Source of the DNA: Lachnospiraceae bacterium
GTDB taxonomy: Bacteria; Bacillota; Clostridia; Lachnospirales; Lachnospiraceae
Assembly (NCBI GenBank): GCA_017618195.1
Contig: JAFZUW010000039.1
Coordinates: forward strand, 1-56,816
Direction: 5' to 3'
Length of the DNA stretch: 56,816 bases
The notes below the pieces were generated by a model. That model worked only from the letters and a program-made list of their open reading frames with translations, did not search any database and was not told the origin of the DNA. This document shows, one piece after another, positions 43,681 to 51,791 of this stretch. Position 1 is the stretch's first letter; every line of letters starts with the position of its first letter. A program made the position numbers and the translations under genes.

Positions 43681-44649
43681 ATGGACCTTCCCATTCAGTT
43701 GAAAGATACCGTTCCGCACGGGAACAGCCGCTACCCGTTCGCCGTCCACGAAACGATTGCCATCGCAGAGGATATGCTCCTTTTATACATGCACTGGCAC
43801 GAGGAAGCCGAGATCCTGGTGGCTCTCGAGGGCGATGCCGTAGTAAGGATCAATAACAGCACCTTCCACATGAAAGAAGGCGACGCCGCATATATCGAGC
43901 CGTATACGCTGCACGGCTGCTACAAGGGCAAGTCCGACAGCTGTCATCTTCTCGCGCTCGTATTCCGCCCCGAAGTCATTGCTCCGGCTGGTGAACCCGC
44001 GCTTTATGAAGCGTATCTTGCACCGATCAAACGCGGCCAGGTCCGTTTTACCGCCCATCTTCGGAAGGAAGTGCCCTGGCAGGAGCACGTGATCCGTCTT
44101 GTCCGCTCGACGCTTCCGTACTGCACGCTTCCGTATGAGCGCTTCGATCTGGCGCTCCGCGGTATTTTGTACGAAGTCTGGGCGGAGCTTTTCCAGAACG
44201 CACAGTCGGACATCCAGCCCGCCAAAGCGTTCTCGCGCCTTGAGCCGGCGCTGAATTATATCTACGAAAACTACCGCTTTCCGATCACGATCAGCGACAT
44301 CGCGGCACAGGTAAACCTGAGCGTAAGCCGCTTCAGTGCCCTGTTCCGGGAAGCCTTCCACACGTCTCCGGTTTCCCATCTTTTATACTACAGACTGCAG
44401 AGATGCACCATTCTACTGCTGTCGACTGATTTAACCGTCGCAGAGATTGCCTTCAGCTGCGGCTTCGATAATCTGAGCAATTTCAACCGTCAGTTCCGTG
44501 ACCGTATCGGCAGCACGCCGACCGCTTACCGCAATAAGGCCCGCGAGATCCGCGAACAGCAGACTTCGCTTCAGACCGAGCGCAACCGGATATTTGAAAC
44601 CTTTATGCCCTCTTCCGATACGGCAAATGCCACCTCGTATAACCCGTAG
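43681..44649 (+). CDS. AraC-family transcription regulator
   Basis: A 322-aa regulator: N-terminal cupin sensor (MHWHEEAEILVALEGDAVVR, about 37-56; MKEGDAAYIEPYTLHGCY, about 63-80) and a C-terminal double helix-turn-helix (about 185-285) with ISDIAAQVNLSVSRFSALFR and VAEIAFSCGFDNLSNFNRQF. CGGAGG lies upstream of the ATG. The last 37 residues extend beyond the DNA-binding domain, and the final 79 bp overlap trmO on the other strand. It follows the ABC unit but has its own promoter; control of the transporter or a sugar gene nearby is possible but not shown. Confidence 0.9.
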   Translation: MDLPIQLKDTVPHGNSRYPFAVHETIAIAEDMLLLYMHWHEEAEILVALEGDAVVRINNSTFHMKEGDAAYIEPYTLHGCYKGKSDSCHLLALVFRPEVIAPAGEPALYEAYLAPIKRGQVRFTAHLRKEVPWQEHVIRLVRSTLPYCTLPYERFDLALRGILYEVWAELFQNAQSDIQPAKAFSRLEPALNYIYENYRFPITISDIAAQVNLSVSRFSALFREAFHTSPVSHLLYYRLQRCTILLLSTDLTVAEIAFSCGFDNLSNFNRQFRDRIGSTPTAYRNKAREIREQQTSLQTERNRIFETFMPSSDTANATSYNP

Positions 44650-45275
44650 GACATACCGTACGTTCTCTGCGGGTCATTCTGGTACGCGGGTCTCGGATCA
44701 AGCGCCAGCACGTCGGAAAGCGCCTGTATCGTTTCCTCGTCCATCCCGAGCTGTTTTGCTTCGGCAAGAGCCTCTTCGCAAAACGTAACCGGCAGCCGGT
44801 AATCCGTAAACGCTCCCGCAAAGCCGTCTTCCGCTTCCGGGTGGCAGTCCGTATACGGCAGGTACGGTTTGATATCAAAGACCGGCGTGCCGTTCATCAG
44901 GTCGGCTCCCGCCACGATCAATACGGGGCCGTCCTTTGCTTCATAATCGATTCTAATAAGGCGTACCGACGACAACCCGATCGGATTCGGCCGGAACGGG
45001 CTTCTCGTAGCGAACACGCCCATTCTCGTATTGCCGCCGAGCCTCGGCGGGCGAACCGTCGGGCTCCATGCACCCTCTTCTTTCCCATTTTCCGAGAACT
45101 CCCACAAAAGCCACACGTGCGAATACCCTTCAAGACCGCGCAGCGCGTCCGGATTCCGAAACTCGGGCTCGAATACGATGCGGGCTTCCTCGGCGTCCGC
45201 AAGACCGCTCTGCCGCGGGATCCCGAATTTGCCGACGAAACGGTTCTCAATGTGCGCTATCTTTTTGATTTCCAT
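44571..45275 (-). CDS. trmO: tRNA (adenine(37)-N6)-methyltransferase TrmO/TsaA
   Basis: A 234-aa SAM-dependent enzyme that N6-methylates the t6A residue at position 37 of certain tRNAs. The beta-barrel TsaA domain (about 1-150) shows FGIPRQSGLADAEEARIVFE, GYSHVWLLWEFS, GVFATRSPFRPNPIGLSSVR and the PYTDC stretch. A C-terminal domain (about 150-234) contains LDPRPAYQNDPQRTYGM, as in E. coli-length TrmO. Its 3' end overlaps the AraC gene by 79 bp in convergent orientation, with both frames intact. Confidence 0.92.
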   Translation of the reverse strand: MEIKKIAHIENRFVGKFGIPRQSGLADAEEARIVFEPEFRNPDALRGLEGYSHVWLLWEFSENGKEEGAWSPTVRPPRLGGNTRMGVFATRSPFRPNPIGLSSVRLIRIDYEAKDGPVLIVAGADLMNGTPVFDIKPYLPYTDCHPEAEDGFAGAFTDYRLPVTFCEEALAEAKQLGMDEETIQALSDVLALDPRPAYQNDPQRTYGMSYGLYEVAFAVSEEGIKVSNIRLRSV

Positions 45276-45332
45276 AAATCCCGTATGCTCCGGTCAGCCG
45301 ACGCCGGAGTCTTCCTTTCCGAGTTTTTCAAA

Positions 45333-45365
45333 ATGCCGCCGCGGAAACCGATCCGACGGCGGCAT
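45333..45365 (-). terminator. Terminator of feoB
   Basis: ATGCCGCCG/CGGCGGCAT stem, 15-nt loop; the minus strand continues TTTGAAAAAC. It starts 12 nt past the feoB stop. Confidence 0.75.
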
Positions 45366-45376
45366 ATTACTATCCT

Positions 45377-47728
45377 CTAAAACAGCAATGCAATGGAATG
45401 AGCGGCAAATGCGACAACCCATGCGATCGCGCACTGGGATACGACCATTGCGACGGCCCATTTGCGTCCGAGTTCGCGGCGGACCGAAGCGATTGCCGCG
45501 ACACAGGGCGTATACAGCAGGCAGAACACGAGAAGCGACGCGGCTGCGGCAGGCGATATCACTGCCGTCACGCTGCTTCCGAACAGAATTTGAAGCGTCG
45601 ATACAACGCTCTCTTTCGCGATAAATCCGGTGATCAAAGCGGTCGAGCACTGCCAGTTTCCGAAGCCGAGCGGCTTGAATACCGGAGCAATCAGTCCGGC
45701 AAGCATCGCAAGAAGACCTTTGCCGGAATCGGCGTCTCCGATGTAATTCAGTCGGTAATCAAAGTTCTGCAGGATCCAGATCACAATCGTCGCTACGAAG
45801 ATAACCGTAAACGCTCTCGTTAAGAAATCCTTCGCCTTTTCCCAGAGAAGACGTCCGACGTTCTTCGCGCCCGGAAGCCGGTAGTTCGGAAGTTCCATTA
45901 CGAACGGAACCGCCTCACCGCGGAACATCGTAAGCCTGAGCACCAAAGCGGCAGCGATTCCCATCAGAATGCCGAGCACGTAAAGCCCGATCATCACGAG
46001 CGCGGCGTGCTTCGGGAAGAACGCAAGCGAGAAGAATGCGTAGATCGGCACCTTTGCCGAGCAGCTCATGAACGGCGTCAGCAGAATTGTCATCTTACGG
46101 TCTCGCTCCGAAGGAAGCGTACGCGAAGCCATAACCGCCGGCACCGTACAGCCGAAACCGATCAGCATCGGCACGATGCTTCGTCCCGACAGACCGATCT
46201 TACGAAGCAGCTTGTCCATGAAAAATGCGACTCTTGCCATATATCCGCTGTCCTCAAGAAGCGACAGGAAGAAAAACAGCGTCACGATAACCGGCAGGAA
46301 CGAAAGCACGCTTCCGACACCGGCAAATATACCGTCGATCACAAGACTCTTAACGACCGGGTTCACGCCCCAGAGATTGAGTCCCTTTTCCGTCAGGGCA
46401 CCGAGCGCGTCGACGCCTTTGGCGGTCAGATCCTGCAGAAACGCGCCGATCACATGGAAAGTAAGGAAGAACACGAGACCCATGATCGCGATAAATGCGG
46501 GGATTGCCGTGAAGCGTCCCGTCAGAACCGTATCGATCTTACGGCTCCGGATGTGCTCCTTACTCTCAACCGGCTTGATCACGGTCTCGCGGCAGATCTT
46601 ATCGATAAAGCGGAACCGCATGTCCGCGATGGCTGCCGAGCGGTCGAGTCCGCGCTCCGTCTCCATCTGCGAAATGATGTGTTCAAGCGTTTCCTTCTCA
46701 TTGTCATCAAGCTTCAGCGCTTCGAGAATGATCTCGTCGCCTTCCGCCAGCTTGCTTGCGGCAAATCTGACCGGGATTCCCGCCGCTTTCGCGTGGTCCT
46801 CGATCAAATGGCGGATACTGTGCAGGCATCGGTGTACCGCGCCGCCCGCCTCTTCCGCGTCACAGAAGTCGATTTCTGCGGCGCCGGCAGGCTTTTCCTG
46901 ATAACGCGCCACATGAATCGCATGGTCGACAAGCTCGTCGATACCTTCGTTCTTCGCGGCCGAAATCGGAACGACCGGGATGCCGAGTCTTGCTTCCATC
47001 TCGTTCACGAGAACCGATCCGCCGTTCTCGCGCATCTCGTCCATCATGTTGAGCGCCAGAACCATCGGAATATCGAGTTCCATCAGCTGCATCGTCAGAT
47101 ACAGGTTCCGCTCAAGGTTGGTCGTATCGACAATATTGATAATGCCTTTCGGCTGTTCATCGAGAATAAACCGTCTCGTAACGATCTCCTCGCTCGAGTA
47201 CGGCGACATGGAATATATTCCGGGCAGGTCGGTCACAAGCGTCTTCTCGTTGCCGCGGATCTGTCCGTCCTTCCGGTCAACCGTCACGCCCGGGAAGTTT
47301 CCGACATGGGCGTTTGCTCCGGTCAGCTGGTTGAAAAGCGTCGTCTTTCCGCAGTTCTGATTGCCTGCGAGGGCAAATGTGAGGATCGTCGAGTCCGGCA
47401 GAGCCGTCGTCTCTCCCTCTCTGTGATAACGGCCGCCCTCACCTAAACCGGGGTGCTCCACGGGACGCTTCCGTTCGTTTCGGGGCTTTCTTTCCTTCTC
47501 ATCCCGTACGTCATCCACCGCAATCCGTTCCGCGTCCGAAAGACGGATCGTAAGTTCGTAGCTCTGCACGCGGATTTCAATCGGGTCTCCCATGGGTGCA
47601 TGTTTTACCATGGTGACCTCCGCTCCGGGGATCAGTCCCATATCGAGAAGGTGCTGACGAAGCGCTCCTTCTCCGCCGACACTTAATACCGTAGCAGTCT
47701 TTCCGATTGGCAATTCCTTAAGATTCAT
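45377..47728 (-). CDS. feoB: FeoA-FeoB fusion ferrous iron transporter
   Basis: A 783-aa Fe2+ transporter in the inner membrane. Residues 1-75 are a FeoA-like SH3 domain (LKELPIGKTATVLSVGGEGA, LLDMGLIPGAEVTMVKHAPM), linked by a charged stretch of about 45 residues to the FeoB G domain (GNQNCGKTT near 122, VTDLPGIYSMSPYS, NMMDE). The membrane part begins near 415, with the Gate motifs DSGYMARVAFFMDKL, IGFGCTVPAV and SCSAKVPIY. CLLYTPCVAAIASVRRELG lies near the C-terminus. AGGAGG lies 7 nt before the ATG at 47728. Fusion replaces the usual separate feoA gene. Iron supply fits the hydrogenase and iron alcohol dehydrogenase nearby. Confidence 0.95.
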   Translation of the reverse strand: MNLKELPIGKTATVLSVGGEGALRQHLLDMGLIPGAEVTMVKHAPMGDPIEIRVQSYELTIRLSDAERIAVDDVRDEKERKPRNERKRPVEHPGLGEGGRYHREGETTALPDSTILTFALAGNQNCGKTTLFNQLTGANAHVGNFPGVTVDRKDGQIRGNEKTLVTDLPGIYSMSPYSSEEIVTRRFILDEQPKGIINIVDTTNLERNLYLTMQLMELDIPMVLALNMMDEMRENGGSVLVNEMEARLGIPVVPISAAKNEGIDELVDHAIHVARYQEKPAGAAEIDFCDAEEAGGAVHRCLHSIRHLIEDHAKAAGIPVRFAASKLAEGDEIILEALKLDDNEKETLEHIISQMETERGLDRSAAIADMRFRFIDKICRETVIKPVESKEHIRSRKIDTVLTGRFTAIPAFIAIMGLVFFLTFHVIGAFLQDLTAKGVDALGALTEKGLNLWGVNPVVKSLVIDGIFAGVGSVLSFLPVIVTLFFFLSLLEDSGYMARVAFFMDKLLRKIGLSGRSIVPMLIGFGCTVPAVMASRTLPSERDRKMTILLTPFMSCSAKVPIYAFFSLAFFPKHAALVMIGLYVLGILMGIAAALVLRLTMFRGEAVPFVMELPNYRLPGAKNVGRLLWEKAKDFLTRAFTVIFVATIVIWILQNFDYRLNYIGDADSGKGLLAMLAGLIAPVFKPLGFGNWQCSTALITGFIAKESVVSTLQILFGSSVTAVISPAAAASLLVFCLLYTPCVAAIASVRRELGRKWAVAMVVSQCAIAWVVAFAAHSIALLF

Positions 47729-47755
47729 GTGCGTTCCTCCTGCTGATTCACCAAA

Positions 47756-47784
47756 ATTATACCTTCCAAGCGGTATTTTTACAA
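47756..47784 (-). promoter_or_regulatory. feoAB promoter
   Basis: On the minus strand TTGTAA (47784-47779), 17-nt spacer, TATAAT (47761-47756), 28 nt before the start. No clear Fur box was seen. Confidence 0.8.
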
Positions 47785-47859
47785 GAGGGGCAGGCATGGG
47801 ATTTTCCTTCCCCTTACAACCGTTTTTGAAGAAACCGGCCGGGTTACGAAAACCGCATA

Positions 47860-47902
47860 AAGAAAAGTACCCTCCTTACCGGTTGTCCGGCCAGGAGGGT
47901 AC
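47860..47902 (-). terminator. Terminator of the small membrane protein gene
   Basis: GTACCCTCCT/AGGAGGGTAC stem around a 16-nt loop; the minus strand continues TTTTCTTT. It starts 39 nt past the stop. Confidence 0.88.
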
Positions 47903-47940
47903 GCATCATTTCATATTACCGCCTTTCGGCGTTTTGTCAG

Positions 47941-48333
47941 TTACTGCACTTCCGCTTTTTTTCTGTGCGGACCGTTCTTCGAACGGATCACACCGCGCTT
48001 TCCGTCAACGAAGCAGAGTTTCGGATTCTTCGGGTTGTAATTAACGATAACCTCTTCCTGAAACCTGTCATTGGTCTGCGCCATGCCTTCGATCTCCGCA
48101 AAATAAGGCTGACCGTCTACGTTATATTCGTAAACGGGTGTGATCAGGCTTGTCGCGACACCGGCCCCAAGGTGTCTCTCAACCTGCACTCTCGCATCCT
48201 TTTCATAGAACACATACTTACCGGTCGTGCTTGCCGTGCATTTCTTCTTAAGCCACGGAAAGCTCCAGTGCATACACACATAGAAACCTGCGAGCAGAAC
48301 AACTGCGGCAATCACTGCGTAAAGCCACCACAT
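47941..48333 (-). CDS. Small DUF3592-like membrane protein
   Basis: A 130-aa protein with one N-terminal membrane helix (WWLYAVIAAVVLLAGFYVCM) and a soluble domain of about 100 residues. The pattern TPVYEYNVDGQPYFAEIEG followed by VIVNYNPKNPKLCFV resembles DUF3592 proteins (Y-x-Y-x-V-x-G, then Y-x-P-x-x-P), whose function is unknown. The ATG at 48333 has AGGAGG 8 nt upstream; a longer frame to 48441 crosses the promoter. It is transcribed alone. Confidence 0.78.
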   Translation of the reverse strand: MWWLYAVIAAVVLLAGFYVCMHWSFPWLKKKCTASTTGKYVFYEKDARVQVERHLGAGVATSLITPVYEYNVDGQPYFAEIEGMAQTNDRFQEEVIVNYNPKNPKLCFVDGKRGVIRSKNGPHRKKAEVQ

Positions 48334-48412
48334 ACAATTAACCTCCTGTGTTATGTTAAATGAATGCCTGCGCGAACTTGCGTCCCGCGGGCTCCTTTTT
48401 GTTCTTTCGGAT

Positions 48413-48441
48413 ATCTTACCACATTTCAGGTAAATATTCAA
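48413..48441 (-). promoter_or_regulatory. Promoter of the DUF3592-like gene
   Basis: On the minus strand TTGAAT (48441-48436), 17-nt spacer, TAAGAT (48418-48413). Confidence 0.7.
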
Positions 48442-48498
48442 TACCTTTTCAGCAAAAAGTCAGTACAATTTACACAATTTTATTGAGACATATACAAA

Positions 48499-48524
48499 GG
48501 ACCGGTCTCCGAAAAGACCGGTCC
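48499..48524 (-). terminator. Terminator downstream of the iron alcohol dehydrogenase
   Basis: GGACCGGTCT-CCGAAA-AGACCGGTCC perfect stem; the minus strand continues TTTGTATATG. It lies 156 nt past the stop. The stretch between (48525-48679) has no gene but holds two copies of CCGCAGTCTGC. Confidence 0.75.
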
Positions 48525-48679
48525 TGTTCCGTTATCGGTTTCATTCCATGCTTACGGCCGGCCGCAGTCTGCCTCGCCGCCTTTTTTGCTTTCGCCCCGA
48601 ACACCGGCTGCTTCGCCGCTTTACTCCTTTCGTTCGGTCCGCAGTCTGCTTCGTACTGCTGCCGATTAAAGAATGCTTC

Positions 48680-49858
48680 CTATCTTGCCGCCCTGTAAAT
48701 CGCAAGCATATCCTCTTCCCGGAGGAATTTCGCGGAACCCATGCCGCCCTTCACGCCGACGGCGCATTTGTACGCCATTTCGGCAAGCTCCGCATCGGTC
48801 GCCGAAACGCCGAGCTCACGGAGATTCGTGGGCATGCCGATCTGCCGGTAGAAATCCTCAACCGCCTCGATGCCTGCAAGCGCGATCTCCTCGTCCGTGC
48901 CTTCGTTCTTCACATCCATGACATTCAACGCAAACCGCTTAAACCGCGGCAGACAGTCCTTCATAACATATCTTGCCCAGCTGCCCCAGATTGCCGCAAG
49001 ACCCGCGCCGTGAGCAACGTCGTAAAGACCTCCCAGCTCATGCTCGAGCTTGTGCGTCATCCAGTCGCCGCCGTCGTTTCCGCAGCCCGTAAGACCGTTG
49101 TGCGCAAGGCTTCCGGCCCACATTACTTCGGCTCTCGCGTCGTAGTTCTTCGGATCCTTCGCGAGGATCAGCGCATTGGCCTTTACCGTTCTGAGAAGTC
49201 CCTCCGCGAGCGAATCGGTAATCTCCATGTTGCCGCCGTTCGTGAAGTAACGCTCCATCGTGTGCATCATAATATCCGTGCATCCGCACGCGGTCTGGTA
49301 ATTCGGAAGCGTCATCGTCAGTTCGGGATTCATGATCGCGAACTTCGGACGGCAGTAGTCGCTGCTGTAGCCGCGCTTTACAAGTCCCTCTTCCTTCGTG
49401 ATAACGGACGAATCACTCATCTCGCTGCCGGTAGCCGCAATCGTGAGGATTACGCCGAGCGGCAGGCATGCCTTAGCTTTTCTCTTATAATCATAAAAAT
49501 CCCAGACGTCGCCTTCGTTGGTCACACCGTAGCCGATCGCCTTTGCCGAATCGATCGCGCTGCCGCCGCCGACTGCCAGAAGGAAATCCACGCCTTCCTT
49601 TTTGCAGAGCTCGATTCCTTCGTAAACAAGCTTAAGATGCGGGTTCGGTACCGCTCCGCCCAATGTGATGTATGCAATTCCCGCGTCTTCAAGCACCTTC
49701 GTAACACGCGCAAGAAGTCCGGAGCGCACTACGCTTCCGCCGCCGTAATGAATGAGCACCTTCGTTCCGCCGAACTCACGGATCATTTCCGCCGTCCTCA
49801 GTTCGGTCTGCTTCCCGAACAGAACCTTCGTAGGGGTATAATACTGAAAACCGTACAT
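48680..49858 (-). CDS. Iron-containing alcohol dehydrogenase (butanol dehydrogenase type)
   Basis: A 392-aa NAD(P)H-dependent dehydrogenase of the iron-activated family, close in layout to BdhA/YqhD-type enzymes that reduce aldehydes to alcohols. Visible are YYTPTKVLFGKQTEL at the start, LAVGGGSAIDSAKAIGYG (cofactor binding, about 95), TIAATGSEMSDSSVI, the metal-binding D-H ligands within TACGCTDIMMHTMERYF and a later His pair in HKLEHELGGLYDVAHGAGLA. AAAGGAGAAGG precedes the ATG at 49858. A TGCTACAAT extended -10 lies at 49905-49898. It probably regenerates NAD(P)+ in fermentation. Confidence 0.9.
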   Translation of the reverse strand: MYGFQYYTPTKVLFGKQTELRTAEMIREFGGTKVLIHYGGGSVVRSGLLARVTKVLEDAGIAYITLGGAVPNPHLKLVYEGIELCKKEGVDFLLAVGGGSAIDSAKAIGYGVTNEGDVWDFYDYKRKAKACLPLGVILTIAATGSEMSDSSVITKEEGLVKRGYSSDYCRPKFAIMNPELTMTLPNYQTACGCTDIMMHTMERYFTNGGNMEITDSLAEGLLRTVKANALILAKDPKNYDARAEVMWAGSLAHNGLTGCGNDGGDWMTHKLEHELGGLYDVAHGAGLAAIWGSWARYVMKDCLPRFKRFALNVMDVKNEGTDEEIALAGIEAVEDFYRQIGMPTNLRELGVSATDAELAEMAYKCAVGVKGGMGSAKFLREEDMLAIYRAAR

Positions 49859-50017
49859 TTTCCTTCTCCTTTCGCGTTCCCGCCTTTTGATGGTAACATT
49901 GTAGCATAAGAAATGCCTCGGGAAAATGGCATATTCCATCTTCATTCCGGGGCATGAAATAGATTTTCCGTTTATTGGATCCGACAGCTGCCCGAAAGCG
50001 TCATACGCTGTTTCTGT

Positions 50018-51172
50018 TTACCAGATCCGGTAGTTGCCGGAAAGAGCAAGCAGCGCGAACAGATAGAGGCAGTTATCGTAGTATCTGCGCACACCCTTAC
50101 GAAGCGGCTGGTTCCAGAACCACTCAACCCACTGCTTCGCAACCGCGAAATCGCTGTCCGGCTTGTCGGAATAAGGGATTGAAAGTGCACTCTGCGCGAT
50201 CGTCGCAACCAGTCCGACCGGATGCAGTACCGGGCGTTCAATCGGCTTTCCTTCGATCGTGTAGGAGCATCTTACCGCCTCAAGATCGGTACCGAAGAAC
50301 TTCATCATGCGAAGCGGAGCCGCTGCCTGACCGGCGTCCTCGCCGAACCATTCGCAGTCCAGTCCGATGTTGGCTGCGGTACGGTAGGCGTCGCTGAAGA
50401 ACGTTCCGAAGTTGCCCCACGGAAGAGGCTTGTCCATCGGCGTTCCGTCAAAGTTCGCGTACTCGCTGTTGAGTCCGGTTTCCGGATGGCACGCCTTTGC
50501 AAGAAACTCTCTGCTCACCTGCGCGGCACGCTTCCAGAACGGGCGGTCCTCCTCATAAGCCCATTCCGCGAACAGCTCATAAAAGTGCGGCAAATGGTAC
50601 GACGGGTCGGTATGCGGGCAACCAGGTACGAACAGAATCTGTCCGTTCTCGCGGTTCCACATCGGCGCTCCCTCGCGACCGTTCTCACCCTTATGAAGGC
50701 AGGCGCGCAGAATCTCCTTTGCCTCATGGCTGTAATTGAAGATGCCCTCGCCGTCGCCCCAGCGGTGCGAAGCGAACATCAATGCCATCGCGTAGAACTC
50801 CTCGCCGTCAGGCGCGGGACCGTACGCGTTCTTCGTTCCGTCAGTCTTGCAGGACCACGCAAAATACCCCTCGTTAAAGCCGGTATCCATGTACATGTAT
50901 GTCTTCGACCATTTCCAGATGCGGTCGAATTCTTCCTTCATATTGCGCTGCACGCACATCATCATGCCGTAGGACATTCCTTCGGTACGTGCGTCATTGT
51001 TGCCGGTATCCTCGAGGTATCCCATATCCTCTCCCGCCGGATGATAGATCCGCTCCTCTTCATCGTAGAAGAACGTGTCAAAAGCCTCCTTAAGGCGTGC
51101 TTCGATCTCCGCTTCGCTCTTACCGATCTCGGCCAATACGTTGCGGTATTTCTTGGTCTGATATGCTCCCAT
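50018..51172 (-). CDS. GH8 reducing-end xylose-releasing exo-oligoxylanase
   Basis: A 384-aa (alpha/alpha)6-barrel enzyme of family GH8. The acid Glu lies in NNDARTEGMSYGMMM, and a general base Asp is expected near the DPSYHLPHFYELFAEWA stretch. No signal peptide is present. Length and motifs match cytosolic Rex enzymes that cut xylose from the reducing end of imported xylooligosaccharides. AAGGGAG precedes the ATG at 51172; a longer frame to 51313 covers the promoter. It lies downstream of the hairpin array, transcribed on its own. Confidence 0.88.
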   Translation of the reverse strand: MGAYQTKKYRNVLAEIGKSEAEIEARLKEAFDTFFYDEEERIYHPAGEDMGYLEDTGNNDARTEGMSYGMMMCVQRNMKEEFDRIWKWSKTYMYMDTGFNEGYFAWSCKTDGTKNAYGPAPDGEEFYAMALMFASHRWGDGEGIFNYSHEAKEILRACLHKGENGREGAPMWNRENGQILFVPGCPHTDPSYHLPHFYELFAEWAYEEDRPFWKRAAQVSREFLAKACHPETGLNSEYANFDGTPMDKPLPWGNFGTFFSDAYRTAANIGLDCEWFGEDAGQAAAPLRMMKFFGTDLEAVRCSYTIEGKPIERPVLHPVGLVATIAQSALSIPYSDKPDSDFAVAKQWVEWFWNQPLRKGVRRYYDNCLYLFALLALSGNYRIW

Positions 51173-51208
51173 GATTTCTCCCTTTTGATGTGTTTTAATG
51201 CATGTTCT

Positions 51209-51237
51209 ATCATACACCGTGCCCATTGTAAATACAA
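51209..51237 (-). promoter_or_regulatory. GH8 promoter with palindrome
   Basis: On the minus strand TTGTAT (51237-51232), 17-nt spacer, TATGAT (51214-51209). The palindrome TTGTA-AA-TACAA (51226-51237) covers the -35; the same half-sites occur between GH130 and its AraC regulator. Confidence 0.65.
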
Positions 51238-51347
51238 CACAAGCGACGCAAGTGTATCGAATTCTACAAATCTTGTATTCGATGGTTTCGGTATGCCGTC
51301 TGATTTTGATCATCCGGTCCGGTTTTCGATTCTTTTTCGAAAAAGTA

Positions 51348-51716
51348 CGGTGGAATTGCGTCTGTTTCCGTTAAACCACCGCATGATTTTTCTTTTTCAA
51401 TCACGCCAAAAATACACTTTCCGCAAACAGCGGTGGAACAAAAGAATGATCCGGTTTTCCACCGCATTATTCCCGAAAACAAGATGACCGCGAAACCTGA
51501 GAAACCGATATCTTACGGTGGAAAGAATCATGATTGATGCAATCCACCGCAAATCTCAGAAAACCTATTTAATCTTGTAAATGCAAAAGGAAATCTGTGC
51601 GGTGGAATCGTCCGGAAAGCAGACATCCCACCGCTTTTTTTCGAAAATCTCTTTATTCCGGAAACCCCAAAAGAAAACATTGCGGTTGGACTGCCGGAAA
51701 GCAGTAACCAAACCGC
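51348..51716. repeat. Array of five phased inverted-repeat elements, period about 84 bp
   Basis: Each element is CGGTGG-N~22-CCACCG(C), 34-35 nt long, starting at 51348, 51431, 51516, 51600 and 51683 (steps 83, 85, 84, 83). Stems are conserved while loops and the roughly 49-nt spacers vary. Spacers still share weak likeness, such as TTTTC 8-9 nt before the stem on the minus strand, so these look like diverged tandem duplications. The fifth has matched changes in both arms (GCGGTTGG with CCAAACCGC). No open frame over the array looks real. The rest of the 51173-51791 gap holds the GH8 promoter and the exporter terminator. Confidence 0.85.
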
Positions 51717-51719
51717 AAT
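51666..51719 (-). terminator. Terminator of the ABC exporter unit (fifth array element)
   Basis: On the minus strand ATTGCGGTTTGG pairs with CCAACCGCAAT, with an inner CTGC/GCAG stem, followed by GTTTTCTTTT. It lies 73 nt past the second exporter gene. Confidence 0.8.
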
Positions 51720-51791
51720 TAACCGGGCAACCCACAAAGCAGCTGAATAGCCGCAATTATCATCAAATCAAGAGTGCCCCAAACGCCGCGT

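Noticed and set aside
46007-47446. 479-codon plus-strand open frame
   Set aside because: Antisense to feoB, low complexity and no domain.
47786-47940. Fur box before feoAB
   Set aside because: No GATAATGATAATCATTATC-like stretch was found by eye around the promoter.
51346-51720. CRISPR array
   Set aside because: Arms are only 6-9 bp, alternate in orientation and vary; there are no identical 25-40 bp direct repeats and no cas genes.
51528-51756. Small minus-strand proteins in the hairpin array (63 and 69 codons)
   Set aside because: They lack ribosome sites, run through the terminator, and their weak 28-residue periodicity follows from the DNA repeat.
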